A stretch of 10,766 nucleotides of DNA, taken from NCBI GenBank assembly GCA_934500865.1, contig CAKSUD010000061.1, forward strand, positions 1 to 10,766, read 5' to 3'. The stretch comes from an uncultured Clostridia bacterium (lineage in GTDB: Bacteria > Bacillota > Clostridia > TANB77 > RGIG9151). Positions within the stretch are counted from its first letter, which is position 1, and the number at the start of each line of letters is the position of its first letter. The position numbers and the translations under genes are program-made. Of the stretch, positions 1 through 6,090 are shown piece after piece. The notes under the pieces were generated by a model. The model had not been told where the DNA came from. It did no database searches and was given only the letters and a program-made list of their open reading frames with translations.

Positions 1-961
1 TGTCAATGTGCATCCTACCAAAACTGAAGTTAGATTTTCAGATGAAAGTTTAGTTTATCGTGCTACATATAATGCAATTCGTTCTACTGTTTTAAATAAA
101 GATTTAATCCCGGAAGATGAGGAAAAGGAGGAAGAAACGCCTAAGGCTAATGTGTCTGAACTATTTTCAGCGTATAAAAAAGTTGAAAGTTATGATACCA
201 GACCTACAAATTCCTTATATAAAAAGCCAATAGTTTCTTATGTGCCTGTAAATAAGCCAAGTAGTCCTATTATACCAAGTCGACCGCTTACTTTTAGAGA
301 AAGCAGCGAAATAGATAAGACTCCCATTAAGGAGAGAAATGAATCTTTATTTACAAGCGAATTGGTAGCACCGACTGTGGTAAAAAATTATAAGATAATT
401 GGAAGTGTATTTTCTACTTTTATTTTGATACAGCAAAATGACGATTTTTATATAATAGATCAGCATGCAGCTCATGAGAGGGTTTTATATGAGAAACTTG
501 TAAAAAAGATACATAATAGTCAGAAGACAAAACAAATGCTAATGGTACCGGAAATTCTTGAAGTTAAAAATAATGAACTTCAAATAATAAAAGATAATAT
601 GGATTTGTTCGATAAAGTGGGCTTTGAAATTGAAGAGTTTGGCGGAAATTCAATAAAAATTTCGGCTGTTCCTAGTGAAGTGACCGGAATAGCTATAAAA
701 GAACTATTTTATGATTTAATAGATAGCTTACAAAAGGAAAGTGGTGTAAAAGAGAATGATAAAGTAGAGTATTTTATATTTACGATGGCTTGCAAGGCTG
801 CTGTAAAGGCAAATATGAGTTTAGATCCAAGAGAGATAGAATCGCTAATGGATCAGATGATGAGGTTAGAGAATCCTTTTACTTGTCCGCATGGTAGACC
901 GACTGCTATAAAGATGACAAAGGGAGAATTAGAAAAGAAATTTAAGAGAACGGGATTTTAG
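1..961 (+). CDS. mutL: DNA mismatch repair protein MutL, 3' part (5' end outside window)
   Basis: The 5' end lies outside the window; the first whole codon is at 2 and about 319 residues are visible. The opening residues VNVHPTKTEVRF are the conserved end of the MutL N-terminal ATPase domain. A variable, charged and proline-containing linker follows (to about nt 370), then the C-terminal dimerisation and endonuclease domain. That domain shows the metal-binding nicking motif DQHAAHERVLYE (nt 458 on), the ACK motif (nt 788) and the CPHGRP motif (nt 884). These motifs mark the nicking type of MutL found in bacteria without MutH. The protein couples mismatch recognition by MutS to strand nicking. 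The gene ends in TAG and is followed directly by a terminator, so it is the last gene of its transcript. The identification is secure; only the missing 5' end limits it. Confidence 0.97.
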   Translation, partial: VNVHPTKTEVRFSDESLVYRATYNAIRSTVLNKDLIPEDEEKEEETPKANVSELFSAYKKVESYDTRPTNSLYKKPIVSYVPVNKPSSPIIPSRPLTFRESSEIDKTPIKERNESLFTSELVAPTVVKNYKIIGSVFSTFILIQQNDDFYIIDQHAAHERVLYEKLVKKIHNSQKTKQMLMVPEILEVKNNELQIIKDNMDLFDKVGFEIEEFGGNSIKISAVPSEVTGIAIKELFYDLIDSLQKESGVKENDKVEYFIFTMACKAAVKANMSLDPREIESLMDQMMRLENPFTCPHGRPTAIKMTKGELEKKFKRTGF

Positions 962-963
962 TT

Positions 964-995
964 AAAAAGCATCGAGTTTTTGCTCGGTTCTTTTT
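964..995 (+). terminator. Rho-independent terminator after mutL
   Basis: An A-run and a GC-containing stem (ATCGAG with CTCGGT, one G-T pair) enclose a short T/G loop. After one mismatch the stem continues as GAAAAA-type pairing into a T-run at 991-995. It starts 3 bases after the mutL stop. Confidence 0.75.
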
Positions 996-1006
996 GTATG
1001 GTACAA

Positions 1007-1035
1007 TTGACTAGTATTGGAAAAAGATGTATAAT
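1007..1035 (+). promoter_or_regulatory. Sigma-A-type promoter for the 1090 gene
   Basis: TTGACT (1007-1012) and TATAAT (1030-1035) are separated by exactly 17 bases. The -10 box overlaps an in-frame upstream ATG at 1027, so that ATG cannot be the start; the start at 1090 is used instead. Confidence 0.85.
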
Positions 1036-1089
1036 GGTAAAGACAACTGTGCATTTTATACAAAATTTATTTATTTTGTGGAGGTAACG

Positions 1090-1443
1090 ATGAGCTTTCT
1101 CACAGACTATCCCGTATTCGTGAACGGACGGTTTTTTGATAGAGAAGGACGTATAAAAGCCCATGTTGACAAAGATTACTTGGTTAGAGCTGAATACGAA
1201 GGAAAAATCGTAGGACGAATAAAAAACGGGAAGCTATATGATGAGACTATGAACTACGTCGGATACTTCAAAGATGGGATTTTGTATAGCTTTGGTGGAA
1301 ACATAATCGGATATTGCAACGGTTGGAAAATAGACGATGCAAAAGAAAGCGAACCTATTAACTGTACGATTGGATGGATAGCTACAATCGCAGGTCTTGG
1401 GTACTTAGTTTTTAAGATTATGAGGATATTTTTATTAATTTGA
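1090..1443 (+). CDS. Unknown small protein with beta-repeat N-region and C-terminal membrane helix
   Basis: This 117-residue protein is of no family I can name firmly. The start at 1090 is chosen because GGAGG lies about 5 bases upstream and the promoter -10 box covers the earlier ATG at 1027. Residues 10-80 contain repeated short strands of the form G-x-I/F-x-(N/D)-G-x-LY (VGRIKNGKLYD, VGYFKDGILYS, IGYCNGWKID). This suggests a small all-beta fold, possibly of the beta-flower type, which I cannot confirm. Residues about 93-117 form one hydrophobic helix ending almost at the C-terminus, so the protein is probably tail-anchored with the beta part in the cytoplasm (inference). It has its own promoter and a strong terminator and so is a single-gene unit. 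Codons end in C more often than in mutL or the phosphatase next door, which hints at transfer or high expression. Confidence 0.8.
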   Translation: MSFLTDYPVFVNGRFFDREGRIKAHVDKDYLVRAEYEGKIVGRIKNGKLYDETMNYVGYFKDGILYSFGGNIIGYCNGWKIDDAKESEPINCTIGWIATIAGLGYLVFKIMRIFLLI

Positions 1444-1446
1444 TGT

Positions 1447-1475
1447 AAAAAGCTGGGCATAAGGCTCAGCTTTTT
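1447..1475 (+). terminator. Rho-independent terminator after the 1090 gene
   Basis: A 12-bp stem AAAAAGCTGGGC pairs with GCTCAGCTTTTT (one G-T pair) around a 5-base loop, with the T-run in the 3' arm and more Ts after it. It lies 3 bases after the stop. The symmetric A and T runs could also stop transcription from the other strand. Confidence 0.85.
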
Positions 1476-1498
1476 GCTTTTTCTTAAATAAAAAATGC

Positions 1499-1527
1499 TT
1501 GAATAAATAGACATAATTTGTTAAAAT
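1499..1527 (+). promoter_or_regulatory. Sigma-A-type promoter for the histidine phosphatase
   Basis: TTGAAT (1499-1504) and TAAAAT (1522-1527) have a 17-base spacer and lie 35 bases before the start codon at 1562. Confidence 0.65.
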
Positions 1528-1561
1528 CGTATAAACGCTAAAAAGATGAGGGGGAGAATAT

Positions 1562-2089
1562 ATGTTGTATTTTGTAAGGCACGGACAAACAGATTGGAAT
1601 GTAGCAGAAAAGGTTCAAGGAACTAGTGATATTGAGTTAAATGAAACCGGAATTGCTCAAGCAGAAGAATTAGCAAAAGAACTTAAAGATGTAGATATTG
1701 ATTTAATAATTTGTTCTCCACTAAAACGAGCTAGAAAAACGGCAGAGATAATTAACAAGAATAAGAATTGTAAGCTCATTGTAGATGAAGATTTTACAGA
1801 GCGCCATTTTGGCGAATTCGAGGGGAAGACACGAAAAGAATTTCCTGTTGCGGATTTTTGGAATTATAAAGAAAATTTTAAATATCAAAAGGCAGAATGT
1901 ATAGGGGACTTTTTTAGTAGAGTGTATAAAGCTTTAGATAGAATAAAAGAAAAGTATCCGGGTAAAAACATACTAGTTGTTTCACATGGTGGTGTTAGCA
2001 GACCTGTAAACTGTTATTTTAATGGTATTCCGGAAGATATGCTTTCTCTTAGTATGAAAAATTGCGAAGTTATTAAGTTTGAATTTTAG
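1562..2089 (+). CDS. Histidine phosphatase family protein (phosphoglycerate mutase-like)
   Basis: A 175-residue, single-domain cytoplasmic enzyme of the phosphoglycerate mutase-like superfamily. The catalytic RHG motif is at residues 6-8 (FVRHGQTDWN), where His7 is expected to be phosphorylated. The partner SPLKRARKT arginine region is at 52-60, the acid region FTERHFGEFEG at 78-88, and the second catalytic His in SHGG at 141-144. Length and motifs fit the short cobC/PhoE/GpmB-like phosphatases rather than glycolytic mutase. The substrate cannot be read from the sequence; family members act on sugar phosphates, alpha-ribazole phosphate or nucleotides. The start at 1562 is supported by GAGGGGGAG 7 bases upstream. 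It has its own promoter, and a broken GNAT gene follows 12 bases downstream with its own ribosome site, so the two were probably once co-transcribed. Confidence 0.92.
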   Translation: MLYFVRHGQTDWNVAEKVQGTSDIELNETGIAQAEELAKELKDVDIDLIICSPLKRARKTAEIINKNKNCKLIVDEDFTERHFGEFEGKTRKEFPVADFWNYKENFKYQKAECIGDFFSRVYKALDRIKEKYPGKNILVVSHGGVSRPVNCYFNGIPEDMLSLSMKNCEVIKFEF

Positions 2090-2101
2090 GAGGCGATAGA
2101 T

Positions 2102-2291
2102 ATGGGAATAAAAATTACCGAATATAAGGAAGAATATGCTAAACGAGATTAAGGCAAAGAGATTAGTAGTTCCGGCATCTATATTTAGATGTGAATTTTA
2201 TCATAAATTAGGGTATGAGTATTTGAATGGAGAAAAAGTTTTAAACGAAGAAAAGATGTATATTATGGAGAAGATAATCACAGATATTTAA
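2102..2291 (+). pseudogene. GNAT acetyltransferase remnant, internally deleted and frameshifted
   Basis: AGGAGG precedes an ATG at 2102 that opens only MGIKITEYKEEYAKRD before a stop. In another frame (2136-2291) a 51-residue stretch carries a typical GNAT C-terminus: KRLVVPASIFRCEFYHKLGY, then LNGEKVLNEEKMYIMEKII. The last acetyl-CoA-binding region and the family ending are present. About 80-100 residues of the middle, including the main CoA-binding loop, are absent, so this is not a functional acetyltransferase. A large internal deletion joining the start to the C-terminal quarter is the simplest explanation. It follows the phosphatase gene directly. The 51-residue frame could still be translated, but its own ribosome site is weak. 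Confidence 0.75.
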
Positions 2292-2354
2292 TTGATTAGT
2301 CTACATTAGAAATAATGTGATTTGCTAAGGAAGAAAAATTATGTCGTATTTTAA

Positions 2355-2385
2355 TAAAAAACTCACAAGCACGAATGCTTGTGAG
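2355..2385 (-). terminator. Rho-independent terminator for the minus-strand gene at 2472
   Basis: A perfect 10-bp stem (CTCACAAGCA with TGCTTGTGAG) encloses a 4-base loop. On the minus strand it is followed by a T-run (complement of the A-run at 2356-2361). On the plus strand only As follow, so it works for the minus strand. It lies about 90 bases past the stop at 2472. I see nothing codable in 2386-2471. Confidence 0.8.
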
Positions 2386-2471
2386 AAAAAAGAAAAATCT
2401 TTTTATATGCTTGCCTTATTAGCTAACAATACTACTTATTAAAATGATAGCTAAACAGTTTTAGCATTGAG

Positions 2472-2888
2472 TCATTGAACATTTTTGAAGATTAGTTCCT
2501 TTGTTCTAGAAACAAAGGCTCTAAAGTATTCTGCGATTTCTGCTTTTTCACCTTCTTCGGTGAGATAACAGCCATTTTTGTATCTTACAACATACTCGTT
2601 GTTAACAAGGTATTCTGCCTTAAAATATTCAAAGATACCATCAGCAGTACATTCTACATCGTAAGTTTGATGTAAATATCTTGCTTGCCAAAAACCATTA
2701 TGAGTAAGATACTCGTGGTTGTAGTTATCGTGGTCGTGCCATACTTCGATTTTTTCTTCGTTGATTCCGAAAGCCTTTGAATAAATCAAGGAAATAAGTT
2801 TGGCGGCTTCCTTAGCTTCTCTGGCTACACCGGCGAGTTCGTTAAGCAGCAGAATTTCGTCAACCTTCATGTTCATGATTTCTTCCAT
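2472..2888 (-). CDS. Unknown 138-residue protein with His-rich segment
   Basis: I do not recognise the family. The start at 2888 (MEEIMNMKVDEILLLNELAG) is chosen because GGAGG lies 7 bases upstream; a longer frame from 2921 would place the ribosome site inside the gene. Residues 1-40 are predicted helical and Ala/Glu/Lys-rich. Residues 50-66 (WHDHDNYNHEYLTHNGF) are rich in His, Asp and Asn and could bind metal (inference). The remainder is mixed, with YLTEEGEKAEIAEYFRAF near the C-terminus resembling a helix-turn segment. There is no signal peptide or membrane helix. It is a single-gene unit with a candidate promoter (2968-2996) and a terminator (2355-2385), divergent from the redox operon. 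Codons ending in C are frequent compared with its AT-rich neighbours, as in the 1090, 6091 and 8565 genes. Confidence 0.8.
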   Translation of the reverse strand: MEEIMNMKVDEILLLNELAGVAREAKEAAKLISLIYSKAFGINEEKIEVWHDHDNYNHEYLTHNGFWQARYLHQTYDVECTADGIFEYFKAEYLVNNEYVVRYKNGCYLTEEGEKAEIAEYFRAFVSRTKELIFKNVQ

Positions 2889-2967
2889 TGTAGTTCCTCC
2901 AAAAAAAATTGATGAAGTCATTTAATGTTGCCTTCACTGAGGATATATACAAAAAATGCTTACTATA

Positions 2968-2996
2968 ATTATAACATACTTTACATAAAATGGAAA
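2968..2996 (-). promoter_or_regulatory. Candidate promoter for the 2472 gene
   Basis: Read on the minus strand: TTTCCA (2996-2991), a 17-base spacer, then a perfect TATAAT (2973-2968). The -35 box matches at only 4 of 6 positions. The leader to the start at 2888 would be about 75 bases. Confidence 0.5.
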
Positions 2997-3013
2997 GTGC
3001 GTATATTATGTGG

Positions 3014-3043
3014 AAAAAGTGCAGATAAATATCTGCATTTTTT
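3014..3043. other. Terminator-like hairpin inside a divergent intergenic region
   Basis: A 13-bp stem with one G-T pair (AAAAAGTGCAGAT with ATCTGCATTTTTT) and an AAAT loop, with an A-run on one side and a T-run on the other. It has the form of a bidirectional intrinsic terminator but follows no gene on either strand: it lies between the divergent starts at 2888 and 3120. It may be an insulator, or a leader attenuator for the redox operon if that promoter lies upstream. I could not assign a convincing promoter for the 3120 operon. Confidence 0.6.
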
Positions 3044-3119
3044 GTGGAAAATAATTGTCTTTTATTTTGGAAATAAAAATGCTAAGATAAATATGTAGTA
3101 AAGTTTATGGAGGTGTTAA

Positions 3120-3245
3120 ATGAAAAGATTAATAATTTTTATACTTGCGTTACTTTTTATTGTTATTGGTGTTAATAATGGAGATACCAAGCGAACTATG
3201 GCTAAAGGAAATATAATATGTTTGGAGTGTGTTGGTATTGGATAG
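3120..3245 (+). CDS. CXXC-motif membrane peptide, CD1871A-like
   Basis: A 41-residue protein with a clear GGAGGT site 5 bases before its ATG. Residues 4-18 form one hydrophobic segment (LIIFILALLFIVIGV) that would anchor it in the membrane. The C-terminus carries NIICLECVGIG, a CXXC pair at residues 34 and 37. This layout of a short hydrophobic N-terminus and a terminal CLECxGIG is that of the small CXXC peptides of clostridia (CD1871A family), which are found beside 4Fe-4S membrane proteins and TlpA-like redoxins, as here. Its last codons overlap the next gene by 17 bases, so translation is probably coupled. The likely role is a thiol-disulfide or metal-binding partner in the electron-relay module (inference). 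Family assignment is from recall of the motif. Confidence 0.8.
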   Translation: MKRLIIFILALLFIVIGVNNGDTKRTMAKGNIICLECVGIG

Positions 3246-4071
3246 CAAAAGAAGGATTATACAGGTTTTAAGCATTTTTTTATATAATGCAAATATAAAG
3301 AATTTCTTTGAAGGGAAAATTCACCAAGGAATTAGTAAAAGCATATGTGTGCCCGGACTAAATTGCTATTCTTGCCCCGGAGCAGTTAGTGGGTGTCCAC
3401 TTGGCACTTTGCAAAATTCTATTGCAAATCCGGTATTAAAAATTCCTTTTTACATTATAGGTCTTTTGATGCTGTTTGGATTATTACTTGGTAGAGTTAT
3501 TTGTGGCTTCTTGTGTCCGTTTGGCTTTATACAGGAATTAATGTATAAAATTCCGAGTAAAAAGTTAAAAAAGAGTAAAATAACTTATTATTTATCGTAT
3601 TTGAAATATGTTATTTTAGGTATATTTGTAGTGGCTATTCCATTGTATTTTATTTTGACTAGTGGAGAAAGTGTACCAGCATTCTGTAAATATATTTGTC
3701 CTGCCGGTACTTTGGAGGCGGGAATACCTCTTGTTACTAAAAACGGCTATTTGCAAGAAATAATAGGAAATATATTTTATTGGAAGATAGCAGTTTTAGT
3801 GTTAACATTAGTCTCAGTTATCTTTATATTTAGAGCATTTTGTAGATTTATTTGTCCGCTTGGAGCAATATATTCGTTGTTTAGCAAGATTTCATTATTC
3901 GGGATTACAGTAAATTATGAAAAATGTACACATTGTAACAAATGCGTAAATAGTTGCTTGATGGATGTAAAGAAAGTTGGGGACCACGAGTGCATACATT
4001 GTGGAGAATGTAAAGGGGTATGTAGTGAGGGAGCTATATGCTATAAGTTGAAAGTGGGGGAAAGAAAATGA
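3229..4071 (+). CDS. 4Fe-4S membrane protein, NapH/NosR-like polyferredoxin
   Basis: About 280 residues from a GTG at 3229. Paired cysteine motifs lie in or beside membrane segments: CVPGLNCYSCPG with GCPLG (40-58), CGFLCPFG (92-99), CKYICPAG (153-160) and CRFICPLG (205-212). The C-terminus carries two ferredoxin 4Fe-4S motifs (CTHCNKCVNSC at 233-243; CIHCGECKGVC at 255-265). Hydrophobic helices are at about 72-98, 121-142 and 184-203. NapH/NosR-type proteins pass electrons across the cytoplasmic membrane. The start is uncertain: GGAG at 3224-3227 sits only 1 base before GTG 3229, while TTG 3238 has better spacing and gives an N-terminus beginning DSKRRIIQV. It overlaps the CXXC peptide gene by up to 17 bases and the downstream TlpA gene by 4, so the three are tightly coupled and probably work together. 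Confidence 0.9.
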   Translation: MLVLDSKRRIIQVLSIFLYNANIKNFFEGKIHQGISKSICVPGLNCYSCPGAVSGCPLGTLQNSIANPVLKIPFYIIGLLMLFGLLLGRVICGFLCPFGFIQELMYKIPSKKLKKSKITYYLSYLKYVILGIFVVAIPLYFILTSGESVPAFCKYICPAGTLEAGIPLVTKNGYLQEIIGNIFYWKIAVLVLTLVSVIFIFRAFCRFICPLGAIYSLFSKISLFGITVNYEKCTHCNKCVNSCLMDVKKVGDHECIHCGECKGVCSEGAICYKLKVGERK

Positions 4072-4799
4072 AAAAATTACTATTAATTTTAGTGATAATG
4101 GTTGCTTTTACCGGATGCGTAAAAGAGGAAGTTAAGAATGAGAAAACTATTCAAGCCGATATAGAGAATAAAACCGAAGAACAAGTGGGAGCACTGGAAA
4201 ATAAAACTGAGCAAAAGGAGAGAGAAGAACCAACTCCTAGTATTAAACCAATAGAAAATGATGAAATAAAAAAGGAAGCACTAGTTAAGCAAGCGGAAAC
4301 TGAAATAAATAAGGAAGAGACGGCTAAACCAAAAGATGATGAAATAAAGAAAGAAGAAACAAAGACTATTGCGAGCGAAGGTTATGAGATAGGGAATAAG
4401 GCAATAGATTTTGAAGTGGAACTTTTAAATGACGGAAAAGTAAAATTGTCGGATTACTATGGAAAGCCTATTTTCTTAAACTTTTGGGCTACTTGGTGTG
4501 GGCCTTGTGTGAGGGAGATGCCACATATTCAAGAAGTGAGCGAAGAATATGGAGATAAGGTTGTCATACTGGCGATTAATATAAGTGATTCTAGTGAAGA
4601 TGTGAAAGCATTTGTGGACAACGCAAAGTATACGTTTAATTTTGGATTAAATGAGAGTGGAAGTCTACTTACCACATATAATTCTTATTCAATTCCATTA
4701 TCTATTTTTATTGACAAGGACGGAATTATTAAAGAAAGGCGCGTTGGTTCTATGTCGAAAGATACAATGGTTGAGATTATTGAGAAGATTATTCAATAG
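4068..4799 (+). CDS. TlpA-like thioredoxin-fold lipoprotein
   Basis: A 243-residue exported redoxin. Residues 1-17 are a lipoprotein signal (MKKLLLILVIMVAFTGC), with Cys17 as the expected lipidated residue. Residues 18-100 are a long Lys/Glu-rich linker with loose repeats (NDEIKKEA, DDEIKKEE), probably a flexible tether through the cell wall. Residues 105-243 form the TlpA/AhpC-TSA domain: FWATWCGPC at 139-147 with active-site Cys144 and Cys147, and the cis-proline at Pro210 (SIPLSIFIDKDG). It should oxidise, reduce or accept thiols outside the membrane. Its ATG overlaps the stop of the polyferredoxin gene (ATGA). This fits a module in which electrons from cytoplasmic ferredoxin-type centres reach this lipoprotein; the direction and partner are inference. 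Confidence 0.93.
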   Translation: MKKLLLILVIMVAFTGCVKEEVKNEKTIQADIENKTEEQVGALENKTEQKEREEPTPSIKPIENDEIKKEALVKQAETEINKEETAKPKDDEIKKEETKTIASEGYEIGNKAIDFEVELLNDGKVKLSDYYGKPIFLNFWATWCGPCVREMPHIQEVSEEYGDKVVILAINISDSSEDVKAFVDNAKYTFNFGLNESGSLLTTYNSYSIPLSIFIDKDGIIKERRVGSMSKDTMVEIIEKIIQ

Positions 4800-4810
4800 G
4801 AGGAAGAAAG

Positions 4811-5227
4811 ATGATTGAAATTGAGTTTAAAGAAAATTTAGAAGATGATTTTTATAAATTAATCGATGATGAGTTTAATAAATTTGCCTTAAAAAATGAT
4901 GTGGTATGCAATTATGTGCCATTTAACTTTATTGCAAAAGATGGCGAAAAAGTTATTGGTATAATAACCGGACATTCATATTATCAAGAAGTTCACATTA
5001 GCGACCTTATCGTTTTAGAACAGTATAGACATAAACATATAGGCAAGAAACTTGTTGAGGCAGTTGAACATTATTATCAAGGAAAAGGATTTGAAAACAT
5101 TAATTTAACTACTTATCAATTCCAAGCACCGGAGTTCTATAAAAAGTGTGGATTTGAAGTAGAGTTTTTTAGGGAGAATAAAGCAGAACCGAAGTTGGGT
5201 AAATACTTTTTAATTAAAAGACTTTAA
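4811..5227 (+). CDS. GNAT family N-acetyltransferase
   Basis: A 138-residue single-domain GNAT protein. The acetyl-CoA pyrophosphate-binding loop is RHKHIGKKL at residues 74-82 (R/Q-x-x-G-x-G/A type), preceded by the beta-4 strand VHISDLIVLEQY (61-72). The C-terminal APEFYKKCGFEVE (106-118) is the usual GNAT ending. It transfers an acetyl group from acetyl-CoA to an amine; the acceptor cannot be told. AGGAGG lies 7 bases before the ATG, and the gene starts 11 bases after the TlpA stop, so it is the last gene of the 3120-5227 operon. Whether it acts in the redox module or is a passenger is unknown. Its stop is 8 bases from the stop of the convergent gene at 5236. Confidence 0.92.
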   Translation: MIEIEFKENLEDDFYKLIDDEFNKFALKNDVVCNYVPFNFIAKDGEKVIGIITGHSYYQEVHISDLIVLEQYRHKHIGKKLVEAVEHYYQGKGFENINLTTYQFQAPEFYKKCGFEVEFFRENKAEPKLGKYFLIKRL

Positions 5228-5250
5228 GCGCAGTATTAGCGGCGTCTTTT
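5216..5250. terminator. Possible bidirectional terminator between convergent genes
   Basis: AAAAGAC (5216-5222) pairs with GTCTTTT (5244-5250), with an inner CGC/GCG pair and an uneven internal loop. It covers the stop codons of both convergent genes (5227 and 5236). The stem is imperfect, so support is modest. Confidence 0.4.
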
Positions 5251-5667
5251 GTCTTTATCACCAAGCAAAGAGAAAAATGCTGGAATTGCGACAAATATAA
5301 ATAAGAAAACTTTTAATATTTTATCGGCTATTGTATATATAACCTTGAAAAATGTCCCTATTCCATTAAGTATATTATTTATTTTAGTTTGTCTGTTCTC
5401 TAGTGCAAGTTGTTCATTTTTTACTTTTTGGTCATTGTTTTCAGCTATAGTTTGGTTTAACGTAGGATAATAAAGATTTACTGCATTTTCGCCTATTAAA
5501 CAACCATATTTTTTGCCAATATCATTTATTATTGATTGTCTTACTTCATCGGTATATAACAGCTTTTCATTGTCCGTATTTATGTAGTCGTTAAAATGGT
5601 TTATTAAAAATTTTTGGGCAAGGTCTTTTGCACGTTCTAATTGAAGTTCTTCTAAATTATTATCCAT
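5236..5667 (-). CDS. Unknown small protein with C-terminal membrane helix
   Basis: A 143-residue protein of no family I recognise. The start at 5667 is preceded by AGAAGGTG at suitable spacing. Residues 1-70 are mostly charged and helical (ELQLERAKDLAQKFLINHF). Residues about 75-97 are Gln/Asn/Glu-rich and may form a short coiled coil. Residues about 112-135 form a hydrophobic segment (IADKILKVFLFIFVAIPAFF), followed by a basic tail DKDKRRR. This suggests a single-pass protein with most of its mass on one side of the membrane, and the basic tail suggests the C-terminus stays in the cytoplasm (inference). It is transcribed alone and converges on the redox operon. Base use matches the AT-rich neighbours. 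I found no convincing full promoter upstream. Confidence 0.75.
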   Translation of the reverse strand: MDNNLEELQLERAKDLAQKFLINHFNDYINTDNEKLLYTDEVRQSIINDIGKKYGCLIGENAVNLYYPTLNQTIAENNDQKVKNEQLALENRQTKINNILNGIGTFFKVIYTIADKILKVFLFIFVAIPAFFSLLGDKDKRRR

Positions 5668-5768
5668 ATTGGCACCTTCTTTCTACAAAAGTATATCGGT
5701 TATTTTGAGAGCAAGGATAAGTGTGAATTTATGGAGTGTATAGTATTTTATATGAAAGAGGAAGTTAT

Positions 5769-6071
5769 ATGGCAACTACAATAGAGTATAAAGATTTTAT
5801 TTTGGAGCAGTTAAGCTTATTAGAAGATATTACTTGTAAGCCTATGATGGGAGAATATCTACTTTATTATAAAGGTGTATTATTTGGTGGGATATATGAT
5901 GATAGACTACTTTTAAAAATTAATGAAGGAAATAAAAAATATCGTATGATAGAGGAATTACCATACGATGGTGCTAAACTTATGTTTTTGGTTGAAGATG
6001 TGGACGATAAAGAGATGCTAAGGCAGATTATAGAGGATACTTGCAGTGGAATAAAAAGAAGAAAGGCGTAA
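5769..6071 (+). CDS. TfoX/Sxy N-terminal-domain protein
   Basis: A 100-residue protein consisting only of the TfoX N-terminal domain. Residues 24-50 carry the family core (KPMMGEYLLYYKGVLFGGIY, then DDRLLLKINE). The start at 5769 is chosen because AGAGGAAG lies just upstream; the in-frame ATG at 5736 lacks a ribosome site. TfoX/Sxy full-length proteins activate competence genes in gamma-proteobacteria, but short stand-alone forms like this are common in Firmicutes and have no settled role, so the name should not be read as a competence function. It is divergent from the 5236 gene and convergent with the metallophosphoesterase, and its stop codon lies in the loop of the shared terminator. No strong promoter is evident in the 100-base gap upstream. 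Confidence 0.88.
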   Translation: MATTIEYKDFILEQLSLLEDITCKPMMGEYLLYYKGVLFGGIYDDRLLLKINEGNKKYRMIEELPYDGAKLMFLVEDVDDKEMLRQIIEDTCSGIKRRKA

Positions 6072-6084
6072 GCCTTTCTTCTTT
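6055..6084. terminator. Bidirectional terminator with a stop codon in its loop
   Basis: A perfect 13-bp stem (AAAGAAGAAAGGC with GCCTTTCTTCTTT) and a GTAA loop that contains the TAA of the TfoX gene. The minus strand continues into TTTTT, so it also ends the metallophosphoesterase transcript, whose stop is at 6091. Confidence 0.8.
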
Positions 6085-6090
6085 GCATTC

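Noticed and set aside
1254..1514. Minus-strand frame of 86 residues opposite the 1090 gene
   Set aside because: It covers a terminator and part of a supported gene, with no promoter or ribosome site of its own.
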